Assembly: GCF_900111315.1 (NCBI RefSeq)
Contig: NZ_FOGU01000004.1
Span: 1-64,000, forward strand
Direction of reading: 5' to 3'
Source of the DNA: Tranquillimonas rosea
GTDB taxonomy: Bacteria > Pseudomonadota > Alphaproteobacteria > Rhodobacterales > Rhodobacteraceae
Length of the DNA stretch: 64,000 nucleotides
The notes beneath the pieces were generated by a model. That model was not told the origin of the DNA, ran no database searches, and was given only the letters and a program-made list of their open reading frames with translations. This document shows positions 33,939-41,680 of this stretch, piece by piece. Every line of letters begins with the position of its first letter. Positions within the stretch are counted from its first letter, which is position 1. The position numbers and the translations under genes are program-made.

Positions 33939-34574
33939 TCAAACGCGCGAAAAGAGCAGGCGCAGACCGGCGAATCCGAAGAACGCGGCCAAGACGCCCT
34001 CTATCCCGCGCCGGGCGCGCCGGTAGATGCGGATCATCGGCGCCGTCGAGAACACGAGCGCGTAGCCGCCGAAAATCGTCACGCTCAGGACCGCGCAGCC
34101 CGCCAGAATGGTGGCCACGTCATGCCACGAGGCCTCGGCGCCGAGGCCGAGGGTGACGAGGGCAATCCAGGCCAGCACGGCCTTCGGGTTGGCCAGATGC
34201 ATGATCAATCCATGGCGGTAGAGCGCAGCCGAGGACGGTGGCGTATCAGCTCGTGCGGGGCCAGTTGAGGTTGCCGGGCCGGAGGTCATCGCGCTTCGGG
34301 CCGCGCGCACCGCGAGGTAGAGCAGGTATAGGCCGCCGAAGACCTTCAGGACGAACAGGGCCTCGGCATAGCGCGCGAGTAACGCGGAAACGCCTGTGGC
34401 CGCGGACAGACCCCAGAACAGCGATCCGGAGATGACCCCCGCGGCCAGCGCCAGTCCGGCTTGCCGACCGTGGGTCATCGCCACGCCCATGATCCGGAGG
34501 GTGCTTGGCCCGGGGCTCCCGGCCGCGATCACGTAGGCGGTGAAAACGACGAGCAGGTGGTTGATGTTCTCCAT
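33939..34574 (-). CDS. LysE/RhtB-family amino-acid exporter
   Basis: The 211-residue inner-membrane protein has six hydrophobic segments and the N-terminal signature AAGSPGPSTLRIMG near residue 17, typical of the RhtB (homoserine/threonine) branch. It lies 13 bases before the DapA-family gene in transcription order and 12 bases after the ArgO-like exporter. The two exporters and the DapA-family gene therefore form one operon read toward lower coordinates. The substrate is not defined by the sequence. Confidence 0.86.
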   Translation of the reverse strand: MENINHLLVVFTAYVIAAGSPGPSTLRIMGVAMTHGRQAGLALAAGVISGSLFWGLSAATGVSALLARYAEALFVLKVFGGLYLLYLAVRAARSAMTSGPATSTGPARADTPPSSAALYRHGLIMHLANPKAVLAWIALVTLGLGAEASWHDVATILAGCAVLSVTIFGGYALVFSTAPMIRIYRRARRGIEGVLAAFFGFAGLRLLFSRV

Positions 34575-34586
34575 CGCGTCCCTCCC

Positions 34587-35198
34587 TCAGGTTCCGGCCA
34601 GAAGCTTGAAAGCAATGATCCACATCACCAGCGCAATGAGTGTCTCGAGGATGCGCCAGGCCGCCGGCCGCTCGAAAACCGGGCGCAATTTGATGGCACC
34701 GTAGCCGAGGGCGAAGAAGAAGACGAACGACCCGAGGATTGCGCCGACAGCGAAGGATCCTTGGCTGCTGGTGAACTGGGTAGAGATGGTTCCCAGCAGG
34801 ACGACCGTGTCGAGATACACATGCGGGTTCAGCCAGGTGATGGCGAGGCAGGCCACCAGCGTGCGGAACAGATCGGTCACCGGCAGCGACGCATCCGCGG
34901 CCAGTGCCTCGTTCGACCGCAGCGCCGACAGGAGGCTCTTCACGCCATACCAGATCAGGAAGGCCGCGCCGCCGTAACGCATGATGGGCTCGAGCCACGG
35001 CAACCATTCCGAGACCGTTCGAAAGCTGGTCACGCCCACGGTGATCAGGATCGCGTCCGAAATTGCGCAGGCGAGGCAGACCGCCAGGACATGCTCGCCC
35101 CGCAGCCCCTGCCGCAACACGAAGGCGTTCTGGGCGCCAATCGCCACGATGAGGCTGAGGCTCATCATCATGCCGGTGAAGAAGACTGCGAGATCCAT
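34587..35198 (-). CDS. LysE/ArgO-family amino-acid exporter
   Basis: The 203-residue protein starts MDLAVFFTGMMMSL, with GGAG about 8 bases upstream; the ATG at 35258 lies in the promoter area and was not used. It carries the LysE/ArgO signature AIGAQNAFVLRQGLRGEH and the second half WLNPHVYLDTVVLLGT. Members export basic amino acids such as arginine or lysine. Divergent to it is an ArgP-like LysR regulator, the usual activator of argO, so induction by excess basic amino acids is likely. Confidence 0.9.
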   Translation of the reverse strand: MDLAVFFTGMMMSLSLIVAIGAQNAFVLRQGLRGEHVLAVCLACAISDAILITVGVTSFRTVSEWLPWLEPIMRYGGAAFLIWYGVKSLLSALRSNEALAADASLPVTDLFRTLVACLAITWLNPHVYLDTVVLLGTISTQFTSSQGSFAVGAILGSFVFFFALGYGAIKLRPVFERPAAWRILETLIALVMWIIAFKLLAGT

Positions 35199-35292
35199 GT
35201 GCTGGGCTCCGATCCGAAAGACTGCCCTTGGCGTATGCGGTCGATTGAGATTAGACAATTTAAAGTCACTGATACCAATGAAGGGAAACTAA

Positions 35293-36195
35293 ATGGCGGT
35301 GGACTACGCAGCTCTCCGGGCCGTCGCTGCGGTCGTCAGGACGGGCAGCTTCGAACGCGCCGCCGCGTCGCTCAACGTGACACCCTCTGCTGTCTCTCAG
35401 CGCATCAAGCATCTCGAGGAGCGTCTCGGCGCGGTGCTCATCGAGCGGGGGACGCCCTGCACCGCCACGGACAGGGGCCTTGCGCTCTGCCGACACATGG
35501 ATCGCGTCGGGATGTTCGAGAAGGATCTCATGGAACAGCTGCCCGAGCTCTCCGGGCCTGAAGGTGCCGGGCAACGGGTGACCCTCAACGTGGCCACGAA
35601 CGCCGACAGCCTCGGGACCTGGTTTCTCGAGGCCATCGCCTCCTTCACCAAGACCACCGACTATCTCGTGAATGTCGCCATAGACGACGAGGACCATACC
35701 GCCGACTGGCTGCGCCGCGGCCGTGTGCTTGCCGCTGTCACCGCGCTGGAACGCCCAGTGCAGGGATGCCGGGTCACGCCGCTCGGCTCGTTCCGCTACC
35801 AGGCGACAGCGAGCCCCGATTTCATTACCCGATACTTCCCGGATGGTCTGACGGAGGAGGCGTTCAAACTCGCGCCCGCCCTCACCTTTAACCAGAAGGA
35901 CCGTCTCCAGGATGCCTGGGCGCGCGAGATTTTCGGGCACGACATGTCATTCCCCACTCATTGGCTCCCATCGACACAGAGCTTCCTCGAAGGCAGCCTC
36001 GCCGGTATGGGGTGGGCCCTAAATCCGGTCCAGCTCGCGAGGCACCATCTCGAGCGCGGAGATCTCGTCGAGCTTGTCCCCGGAAAGGTGCTGGAGCGAC
36101 ACCTGTTCTGGCAGATCAACCGGCTGGCTGCCGACCAGCTTCACGAACTGTCCCGGGCCATTCTTTCAGTAGCGCAGCGCGAGCTCAGCTCGTGA
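35293..36195 (+). CDS. ArgP/LysG-type LysR-family regulator
   Basis: The 300-residue protein has an N-terminal winged helix-turn-helix (YAALRAVAAVVRTGSFERAAASL, then PSAVSQRIKHLEERLG) and a C-terminal periplasmic-binding-like effector domain. It is divergent from an ArgO-type exporter gene with a 94-base gap, the typical ArgP/LysG-ArgO/LysE arrangement. It should activate the exporter when basic amino acids accumulate. In the gap, TAGACAATTTAAAGT contains T-N11-A-type sequence, but I cannot pin a site. Confidence 0.87.
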   Translation: MAVDYAALRAVAAVVRTGSFERAAASLNVTPSAVSQRIKHLEERLGAVLIERGTPCTATDRGLALCRHMDRVGMFEKDLMEQLPELSGPEGAGQRVTLNVATNADSLGTWFLEAIASFTKTTDYLVNVAIDDEDHTADWLRRGRVLAAVTALERPVQGCRVTPLGSFRYQATASPDFITRYFPDGLTEEAFKLAPALTFNQKDRLQDAWAREIFGHDMSFPTHWLPSTQSFLEGSLAGMGWALNPVQLARHHLERGDLVELVPGKVLERHLFWQINRLAADQLHELSRAILSVAQRELSS

Positions 36196-36526
36196 GCGTG
36201 GCGCTCGTTGGAAACGGCAGCTTTAGTCTGCGGCCGATCCGGCCGCGCGCTGCGGATGGCGGCTGTGAGCCCGTTGCGGAAGAAGCAAATTCCCGCTGCG
36301 TGCGCTCGCAGCGGCATTTCTGTTGCGGCGCAGCAAATCTTCATGTCGCATCGCAGCTGTGGATCCGGTCGTTCGAACTGAGCGCAGCGAAATCCTCGGG
36401 AGCAGCGACCGCGCCGGGGGAACCTGCCTGCCGTTCGCTGCGCGTGCTCGATATCCGCTGCGTTCGCGAACGCTACCGAAGGTACGGTGGATACCGGACT
36501 TTCGCTACACTCCAACTGGATGGCAG
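36196..36526. other. Intergenic region with repeat-like content
   Basis: These 331 bases contain no supported gene. They are rich in short GCAGCG/CGCTGC motifs and include a 35-base stretch that recurs, inverted, near the integrase (entered separately). This looks like lineage-specific intergenic repeat DNA. Confidence 0.45.
36428..36462 (+). repeat. Dispersed intergenic repeat, copy 1
   Basis: A 35-base stretch beginning CTGCCGTTCGCTGCGCG and ending CCGCTGCG matches the reverse complement of 62015-62049 at 30 of 35 positions by eye. Both copies lie in gene-free DNA at the edges of metal-resistance modules. Confidence 0.6.
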
Positions 36527-36982
36527 CTATTCGGACGCTCTTTCTATCGGTGCTGGCTTCCTCTGGCCATCATTGAGGACGTCGAGCAGCGGGCAGTCGG
36601 GAGTGTCGGCCCCGGTGCAGCGTGCGATGGTTCCGGCGAGCACGGTCTCGATCGCCTGGAGACCCCGGATCTTGGCGCGGACCACATCGAGATGGTGGCG
36701 CCCCATCCGCTCGACCTCGGCGCAGGTGTGACTGCCGCGATCGACCAGGGACAGCAAGCCGCGGATCTCTTCCATGGTGAAGCCGAGGTCTCGAGCCCGC
36801 ATCACGAAACTTAGCCGCTCCACATGGGCCGTGCCGTAGCGGCGGTGGCCCGATGCCGTCCGGGGCGGATCAGGCATCAGGCCGATGCCCTCGTAGTAAC
36901 GGATGGTCTCCAGATTGCAGCCGGTGAGCCTGGCCAGGTCGGAGCGCTTTAGGTCGCTCGCGGAGGCGTGAATGTCAGGCAT
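36527..36982 (-). CDS. merR: Mercury-responsive regulator MerR
   Basis: The 151-residue protein has the MerR N-terminal helix-turn-helix (LARLTGCNLETIRYYEGIGLMP) and the dimerisation helix. The three mercury-binding cysteines are visible as HTCAEV, ARCTGAD and DTPDCPLL; the spacing of the last two is one residue shorter than in Tn501 MerR, which I recall as common in alphaproteobacteria. I set the start at 36982 (MPDIHASAS). The longer frame through the promoter to 37216 is not real. The gene is divergent from merT, and the shared promoter has the 19-base spacer typical of MerR control. Confidence 0.92.
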   Translation of the reverse strand: MPDIHASASDLKRSDLARLTGCNLETIRYYEGIGLMPDPPRTASGHRRYGTAHVERLSFVMRARDLGFTMEEIRGLLSLVDRGSHTCAEVERMGRHHLDVVRAKIRGLQAIETVLAGTIARCTGADTPDCPLLDVLNDGQRKPAPIERASE

Positions 36983-36993
36983 CGGATTATTCC

Positions 36994-37024
36994 TTGATCC
37001 TGTAGCTACTACAGACCCTACCTT
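36994..37024 (+). promoter_or_regulatory. MerR-type promoter/operator of merTPFA
   Basis: A -35 TTGATC and a -10 TACCTT are separated by 19 bases, and the spacer carries the perfect dyad CTGTAG-CTA-CTACAG (37000-37014). MerR proteins twist such over-long spacers to activate transcription when Hg(II) binds. The merT ATG follows 32 bases after the -10. Confidence 0.85.
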
Positions 37025-37055
37025 GCCATTCAAGGAACTACAACAAGGTGACGCG

Positions 37056-37454
37056 ATGACGGCCAAGCCGATCGAAACAGAACGGCAGGATGGGGGCCGG
37101 ACGGACAAGGCGGGATGGGCTGCGACCGGGGTCGGGGTGCTTGGCGCCTTGGCGATGACCTCCTGCTGCATCCTGCCGCTGGTTCTGGTGAGCCTTGGTG
37201 TCACGGGGGTCTTCATCGGCCAGCTTACGGCGCTCTACGCCTACAAGTGGGTGACCTTCTCTCTCGCGGCTGTCGCCCTCGGTTATGGCTTCTGGAAGGC
37301 TTACCGTAAGGTGCCTGCCGAGGATTGCGGAACCGGTACCTGCGCCCGCCCGGTGGATCGCGGCTTCATGCATGGGGTGCTCTGGAGCGCGCTGGCCGTG
37401 GTCCTGCTGGCCCTGATCTTTCCCTACGCCGCACCGCGCATCCTGACTTTTTGA
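37056..37454 (+). CDS. merT: Mercuric ion membrane transporter MerT
   Basis: The 132-residue protein has three membrane segments. The Hg-binding pair is in the first (MTSCCILPLVLVSLGVTG), and a second cysteine pair in the cytoplasmic loop (AEDCGTGTCARP) passes mercury to MerA. It takes Hg(II) from MerP and brings it into the cytoplasm for reduction. The ATG at 37056 was chosen over a spurious 36972 start that lies within the promoter. merP follows after 13 bases. Confidence 0.93.
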   Translation: MTAKPIETERQDGGRTDKAGWAATGVGVLGALAMTSCCILPLVLVSLGVTGVFIGQLTALYAYKWVTFSLAAVALGYGFWKAYRKVPAEDCGTGTCARPVDRGFMHGVLWSALAVVLLALIFPYAAPRILTF

Positions 37455-37467
37455 AACGGAGCCCATC

Positions 37468-37773
37468 ATGAGACAGCTGAGCCACCTGTTGCTGGTCGCG
37501 ATCCTTTCGGTCATCCCGACCGCGATCCTCGCAGCCGAAGCCGAGACCCGCGTGCACGTCACCGGACTGACGTGCCCATCATGCAGCTACATCGTCGCCA
37601 CGGCCCTTCAGCGCGTGGAGACGGTGGAGATCGCAGAGTTTGTCGAGGGCGAGGCGGAAGACGGTTTCTATGCCTTGCGCTACGATGATGACGTCACCAA
37701 TCCAGAGGAACTGATCGCCGTCGTCATGGGTGTCGGCTACGGCGCCTCCCTGGCCGACGAAAGCGGCTCGTAA
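37468..37773 (+). CDS. merP: Periplasmic mercury-binding protein MerP
   Basis: The 101-residue precursor has a Sec signal peptide (RQLSHLLLVAILSVIPTAILAAEA) and a single heavy-metal-associated domain with the metal-binding motif GLTCPSC. It binds Hg(II) in the periplasm and hands it to MerT or MerF. Its TAA overlaps the merF ATG by one base (TAATG), so translation is coupled. Confidence 0.93.
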   Translation: MRQLSHLLLVAILSVIPTAILAAEAETRVHVTGLTCPSCSYIVATALQRVETVEIAEFVEGEAEDGFYALRYDDDVTNPEELIAVVMGVGYGASLADESGS

Positions 37774-38000
37774 TGGGCCGCGAGAGGCGCTCCGACGGGA
37801 ACGACCGCCTCGTGAAATGCGGGCTGATCGGCACCGTAGTCGTAGCGCTGTGCTGCTTCACCCCGATCCTGGTGATCCTCCTGGGCGCAGTCGGGCTCTC
37901 CGCCCTGTTGGGCTGGCTCGACATGGTGCTCCTGCCTGCGCTCGCGGTGTTCATTGGAATCACCCTCTACGCGCTCTGGCGGCGCCAGCGCACCAACTGA
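37773..38000 (+). CDS. merF: Mercuric ion transporter MerF
   Basis: The 75-residue protein has two membrane helices and one vicinal cysteine pair (VALCCFTPILVILLG) in the first. Classical MerF has a second Cys pair near its C-terminus, which this protein lacks (it ends LYALWRRQRTN). It should import Hg(II) alongside MerT. Its ATG overlaps the merP stop, and merA follows after 12 bases. Confidence 0.88.
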   Translation: MGRERRSDGNDRLVKCGLIGTVVVALCCFTPILVILLGAVGLSALLGWLDMVLLPALAVFIGITLYALWRRQRTN

Positions 38001-38012
38001 AGAGAGATTGAC

Positions 38013-39428
38013 ATGAAAGATTGCGGCACACCCGAGGGCGGCGCCTACGACCTTGCCGTGATCGGCGCTGGTTCGGCCGGATTTTCGGCTGCGATAACCG
38101 CCGCAGAGGCCGGGGCACGTGTAGCCCTGATCGGCGACGGCACCATCGGAGGCACCTGCGTCAATTTGGGCTGCGTGCCCTCCAAGGCTCTGATCCGCGC
38201 CGTGGAGGGCCTGCACCACGCCCGCGCCGTGAAGCGGTTCGACGGCGTCGAGGCCGAGGGTCGCGTCACCGACTGGGCTGCGACTGTGGCACAGAAACAG
38301 GCGCTCGTGGATGAGTTGCGCGCGGCAAAATACGCCGACGTGCTGCCTCGGCACGAGAATGTGGACTACATCGAGGGTTGTGCCCGGTTTGACGAGCAGG
38401 GCCGGCTCACCGTAGACGGCGCGACGTTTCCGGCGGCGAAGATCGTCATCGCCACCGGATCGCGCCCCCATGTGCCCGCGATCCCCGGCATCGAGGAGAT
38501 CGACGCCCTCGACAGCACATCGGCCCTGGAACTGACGGCGCTGCCCGCTTCCCTGCTGGTCCTCGGCGCGGGCTACATCGGCGTGGAGCTGGCGCAGCTC
38601 TTCGCCCGCGCCGGTGTCATCGTGACGCTGGTCAGCCGCCGCGGCGTGCTGCCGGAGGCCGAGCCGGAAATCTCCGAGGCCTTGGAGCGCTACCTCGCTG
38701 ATGAGGGCATCCGTCTGGCCCGGATCACCGGATATGAAAGCGTGGCACGCGACGGAAGCACCGTGCGCCTGACGGGCACCGGGGGTGAAAGCTTCGGCGC
38801 CGAGCGGCTGCTGCTCGCCACTGGACGAGTGCCGAACAGCGACGACCTGAACCTCGGTGCCGCCGGGATCGAGACCGATGCGCGGGGCGGGATCGTGGTC
38901 GATGCGCAGATGCGCACCGTCAACCCGAACGTCTGGGCTGCGGGAGATGTCACCGGGCGCGATCAGTTCGTCTACATGGCGGCCTACGGTGCCAAGCTTG
39001 CCGCCCGGAACGCGGTGGCGGGCGAGGCGCGTGCCTACGACAATGGGACGATGCCCTGGGTGGTTTTCTCCGATCCCCAGGTGGCGGGCGTTGGCCTGAG
39101 CGAGGCCCGGGCGCGGGCCGACGGGCGAGAGGTGATTACCGCGGTCCTGCCGCTCGATGCCGTGCCGCGCGCACTCGCCGCCCGCGACACGCGTGGGCTG
39201 ATCAAGCTGGTGGCAGAGGCGGGGAGCAAGCGGCTGCTGGGCGCGCAGATCCTCGCCCCCGAGGGCGCCGACAGCATCCAGACAGCGGCCATGGCCCTGA
39301 AGGCCGGGCTGACCTACGAGGACCTGGGGGACACGATCATGCCCTATCTCACGACCGTCGAGGGACTAAAGCTTGCTGCCCAGACCTTCGAGAAGGACGT
39401 GGCCGCGCTCAGCTGCTGCGCGGGGTAG
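38013..39428 (+). CDS. merA: Mercuric reductase MerA
   Basis: The 471-residue flavoenzyme reduces Hg(II) to volatile Hg(0) with NADPH in the cytoplasm. The FAD-binding GAGSAGFSAA, the redox-active disulfide GGTCVNLGCVPSK, the NADPH-binding GAGYIGVELAQ and the C-terminal cysteine pair LSCCAG are all present. It lacks the N-terminal heavy-metal domain of Tn501 MerA, so it is the short form. The active-site segment DPQVAGVGLSE matches the family. It is the last gene of merTPFA. Confidence 0.95.
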   Translation: MKDCGTPEGGAYDLAVIGAGSAGFSAAITAAEAGARVALIGDGTIGGTCVNLGCVPSKALIRAVEGLHHARAVKRFDGVEAEGRVTDWAATVAQKQALVDELRAAKYADVLPRHENVDYIEGCARFDEQGRLTVDGATFPAAKIVIATGSRPHVPAIPGIEEIDALDSTSALELTALPASLLVLGAGYIGVELAQLFARAGVIVTLVSRRGVLPEAEPEISEALERYLADEGIRLARITGYESVARDGSTVRLTGTGGESFGAERLLLATGRVPNSDDLNLGAAGIETDARGGIVVDAQMRTVNPNVWAAGDVTGRDQFVYMAAYGAKLAARNAVAGEARAYDNGTMPWVVFSDPQVAGVGLSEARARADGREVITAVLPLDAVPRALAARDTRGLIKLVAEAGSKRLLGAQILAPEGADSIQTAAMALKAGLTYEDLGDTIMPYLTTVEGLKLAAQTFEKDVAALSCCAG

Positions 39429-39461
39429 CGTTCTTCATCGCCATAGGACACGGAGCACTCG

Positions 39462-39791
39462 ATGCCGACCCTTGCCGCCTATATCGGGGCCGCCCTCGCC
39501 GAAATCGCCGGATGCTTCGCCTTCTGGGCCTGGCTCCGGCTCGACAAGCCGATCTGGTGGATCGGGCCGGGCATGGCCTTGCTGGCGCTGTTCGCCTACC
39601 TGCTGACGCTGGCCGACAGCGCTGCCGCTGGACGGGCCTACGCGGCCTATGGCGGCATCTACATCGCAGCCTCGCTGTTCTGGCTCTGGGCCGTCGAAGG
39701 GGTGCGACCGGATCGGTGGGACGTGATCGGGGTCGGCCTGTGCCTGCTGGGTGCCTTCACCATCATCGCAGGCCCCCGGGCGCCGGTCTGA
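39462..39791 (+). CDS. YnfA (UPF0060) family small membrane protein
   Basis: The 109-residue protein has four hydrophobic segments, starting with [26 protein letters not shown] and including [16 protein letters not shown] and [18 protein letters not shown], which are the family's hallmark segments. YnfA-type proteins are relatives of small multidrug exporters and some contribute to toxic-compound efflux. It follows merA by 33 bases and probably travels with the mercury operon. Confidence 0.9.
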   Translation: MPTLAAYIGAALAEIAGCFAFWAWLRLDKPIWWIGPGMALLALFAYLLTLADSAAAGRAYAAYGGIYIAASLFWLWAVEGVRPDRWDVIGVGLCLLGAFTIIAGPRAPV

Positions 39792-39828
39792 AATCACCAG
39801 TTCCAAAATGATCGAGAGAGCAGCAGAG

Positions 39829-40488
39829 ATGACCGACGCGCTCGACCTGATCGTCATCGGCGCCGGCATGGCCGGGATCACCGCCGCAAAGAAATGCGCC
39901 CGTGCCGGCTGGTCCGTCGCTAACGTCGACGAGCTGCCCTACGGCGGCACTTGCGCGCTCAGGGACTGCGACCCGAAGAAGATGCTGCGCGCCGGTGCTG
40001 AGGCGGTGGAGGCCGCCAGACGACTCGAAGGCAAGGGCGCCAGAGGGGAGACTCGGATCGACTGGCCTGCGCTGATGAAGCACAAGGAGAACTTCACCGA
40101 CCCGGTGCCCCAGAGCATGGAAAGTGGGCTGACGGAGGCCGGGGTGCGAGCGCTGCACGGCCGCGCCCGCTTCACCGCCGATGATCGGGTCGAGATCGAC
40201 GGCCATGGAGAGATCGTTTTCAGCCACGCGCTGATCGCCACAGGGGCGAAGCCGCGGCCGCTTGATTTTCCCGGGGCCGAAGGGCTGATCGACAGCACCG
40301 ACTTCCTGAACCTCGCCGAGCTGCCTCGCCGGATTGTGTTCGTGGGCGACGGCTAAATCTCCTTCGAGTTCGCGCATATCGCGGCGCGCGCGGGAGCCCA
40401 GGTGACGATCCTTGATCGTGGCGCCCGCCAACTGAAGATGTTCGACGTCGACCTCGTTGAAATGCTGCTCCAACGTTCTTCATCCTAA
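39829..40488 (+). pseudogene. Pyridine-nucleotide disulfide oxidoreductase-like gene with internal stop, 3' truncated
   Basis: The frame starts MTDALDLIVIGAGMAGITAAKKCARAG and shows the altered redox region GGTCALRDCDPKK and the ATGAKPRPLDFPG segment. It then meets TAA at 40354-40356 where a GGGYIS-type motif is expected (FVGDG, stop, ISFEFAHIAAR). The same frame continues through ARAGAQVTIL to LLQR and ends at 40488 after about 44 more residues, where homology stops. The C-terminal half of the protein is therefore missing. The redox motif resembles glutathione-reductase-like MerA relatives. It has its own plausible start but cannot be functional as a full enzyme. Confidence 0.8.
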
Positions 40489-40520
40489 GTCATTGTTTTC
40501 ATTTATTCTAGAATTGCGTC

Positions 40521-40631
40521 TTGCACTTCACCCATCAATTGTCGCTCGGCCTGACCGCCGAATTGGGCGTCACGAGGGAAGCGCTCTATCGCGAGCTGTC
40601 GCAACGCCGCGCCGCTCGAACTGTAGGTTGA
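40521..40631 (+). pseudogene. Possible Crp/Fnr-family regulator C-terminal fragment
   Basis: A 36-codon frame without a start contains LTAELGVTREALYRELS, which resembles the DNA-binding helix of Crp/Fnr proteins (AxxLGxTxExLxRxL), and then ends. It has no sensor domain and no ribosome binding site. It sits between the truncated oxidoreductase and the lipoprotein gene and is probably leftover DNA from a junction. Confidence 0.4.
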
Positions 40632-40673
40632 GCGTCGACCCGGGAAATTTGACGCCAACCATGACGCCGCCTT

Positions 40674-40934
40674 CTAATCTCTCGCAGCGCAAATCGGTCG
40701 CCCGTCGACGGTTCTGAGCGGCAAAAGGGTTGTTTCGACGGGCCCCTCGTGAAGATACCAGTAACATTCGTCACGTGGCAAAAGGCGCGCCGTAGAGACA
40801 TCCTGATAGGGGGCTGCCAGGGCAGCAACCTGCTCGGGGATGAGCTCGGGGTCCGTGTCCCCGGTGCCAACGACAGCGGTGCATCCGCTCAGAATGGCCG
40901 GCAACACGAGGCTGCTAGAAAATTTTCGTCCCAA
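40674..40934 (-). CDS. Small putative lipoprotein with TTG start
   Basis: The 86-residue protein starts with TTG at 40934, with AAGGA about 8 bases upstream. It has a lipoprotein signal peptide with a lipobox (AILSGC) and then VVGTGDTDPEL and LLPRDECYWYLHEGPVETTLLPL. I cannot assign a function. It lies 59 bases after the L,D-transpeptidase gene and has the same direction, so it may be the last gene of the copper operon. It could act in the periplasm as a metal-binding or envelope lipoprotein. Confidence 0.55.
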   Translation of the reverse strand: MGRKFSSSLVLPAILSGCTAVVGTGDTDPELIPEQVAALAAPYQDVSTARLLPRDECYWYLHEGPVETTLLPLRTVDGRPICAARD

Positions 40935-40993
40935 GTCCGGTCCTTTCGCGCAGTGAGTTTACCGGCTTCTCCCGGGTGCCTCGAATTTGGTGC

Positions 40994-41680
40994 TCAACTC
41001 TGTGCGCCGACGTAGTCTTCGGGCGGATGCAAGTAAGCTGTCACGCCGGTTTCAACCTGCGGGTACAGCGCGATCATATGGGCATTGACCATCCGCACAC
41101 AGCCTGAACTCGCGCGGCCCCCGATGGAGCGGGGCTCCGGCGAGCCATGGATGCGCAGATAGGTGTCGCGATCGCCCACGAAGAGATACAGTGCACGCGA
41201 GCCGAGCGGATTGTCAGGACCCGGCTCCATACCGTCTTCAAAATCCGAGTACAGCTCTGGATCGCGTTCGATCATGGAGCGCGTCGGCGTCCAGTGTGGC
41301 CACCGGACCTTGCGCTGGATCGTGTAGGTCCCGGGTTCGTAGAGATCGCCGCGTGCGATGGCCACGCCATAGCGCATAGCCGTCCCGCCTTCCTCGATGT
41401 GATAGAGGTAGCGGGCAATTGCATCCACATGGATGTTCCCCGGAACAAGGCTCGCACGGGCCTCGACCCGTTGCGGAAGAAAACGCGCATCGAGGCCCCA
41501 AGGATTGGACGTCTCGAGGTCGAAGAAGGGCGGAGTCACTTCGGCATCCCATGCACTTTTCTGCGCCTCACTCGGCCAGGTATCGGCCAGAAGCGTCCCC
41601 GAGATGGGTGGCGAGAACAGCGCGGATACGGTCACGATGAAATGGCGACGTGTCAGGCCCGTTTTCCCAGTTGTCTTCAT
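40994..41680 (-). CDS. L,D-transpeptidase (YkuD-domain protein)
   Basis: The 228-residue protein has a twin-arginine-like signal (TRRHFIVTVSA). Its catalytic YkuD domain contains YLRIHGSPEPRSIGGRASSGCVRM, where His and Cys of the H-x~15-SxGCVR motif are the active site. Such enzymes form 3-3 crosslinks in peptidoglycan or anchor proteins to it. The start at 41680 overlaps the DsbA stop as ATGA; a longer frame to 42100 is a shadow of that gene. A cell-wall enzyme in a copper operon may reflect copper sensitivity of such enzymes, which is inference. Confidence 0.88.
   Translation of the reverse strand: MKTTGKTGLTRRHFIVTVSALFSPPISGTLLADTWPSEAQKSAWDAEVTPPFFDLETSNPWGLDARFLPQRVEARASLVPGNIHVDAIARYLYHIEEGGTAMRYGVAIARGDLYEPGTYTIQRKVRWPHWTPTRSMIERDPELYSDFEDGMEPGPDNPLGSRALYLFVGDRDTYLRIHGSPEPRSIGGRASSGCVRMVNAHMIALYPQVETGVTAYLHPPEDYVGAQS

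Noticed and set aside
34461-35561. 366-residue plus-strand frame through the exporter genes and argP start
   Set aside because: It overlaps the ArgO-like and LysE-like genes in antisense and intrudes into the argP-like gene out of frame.
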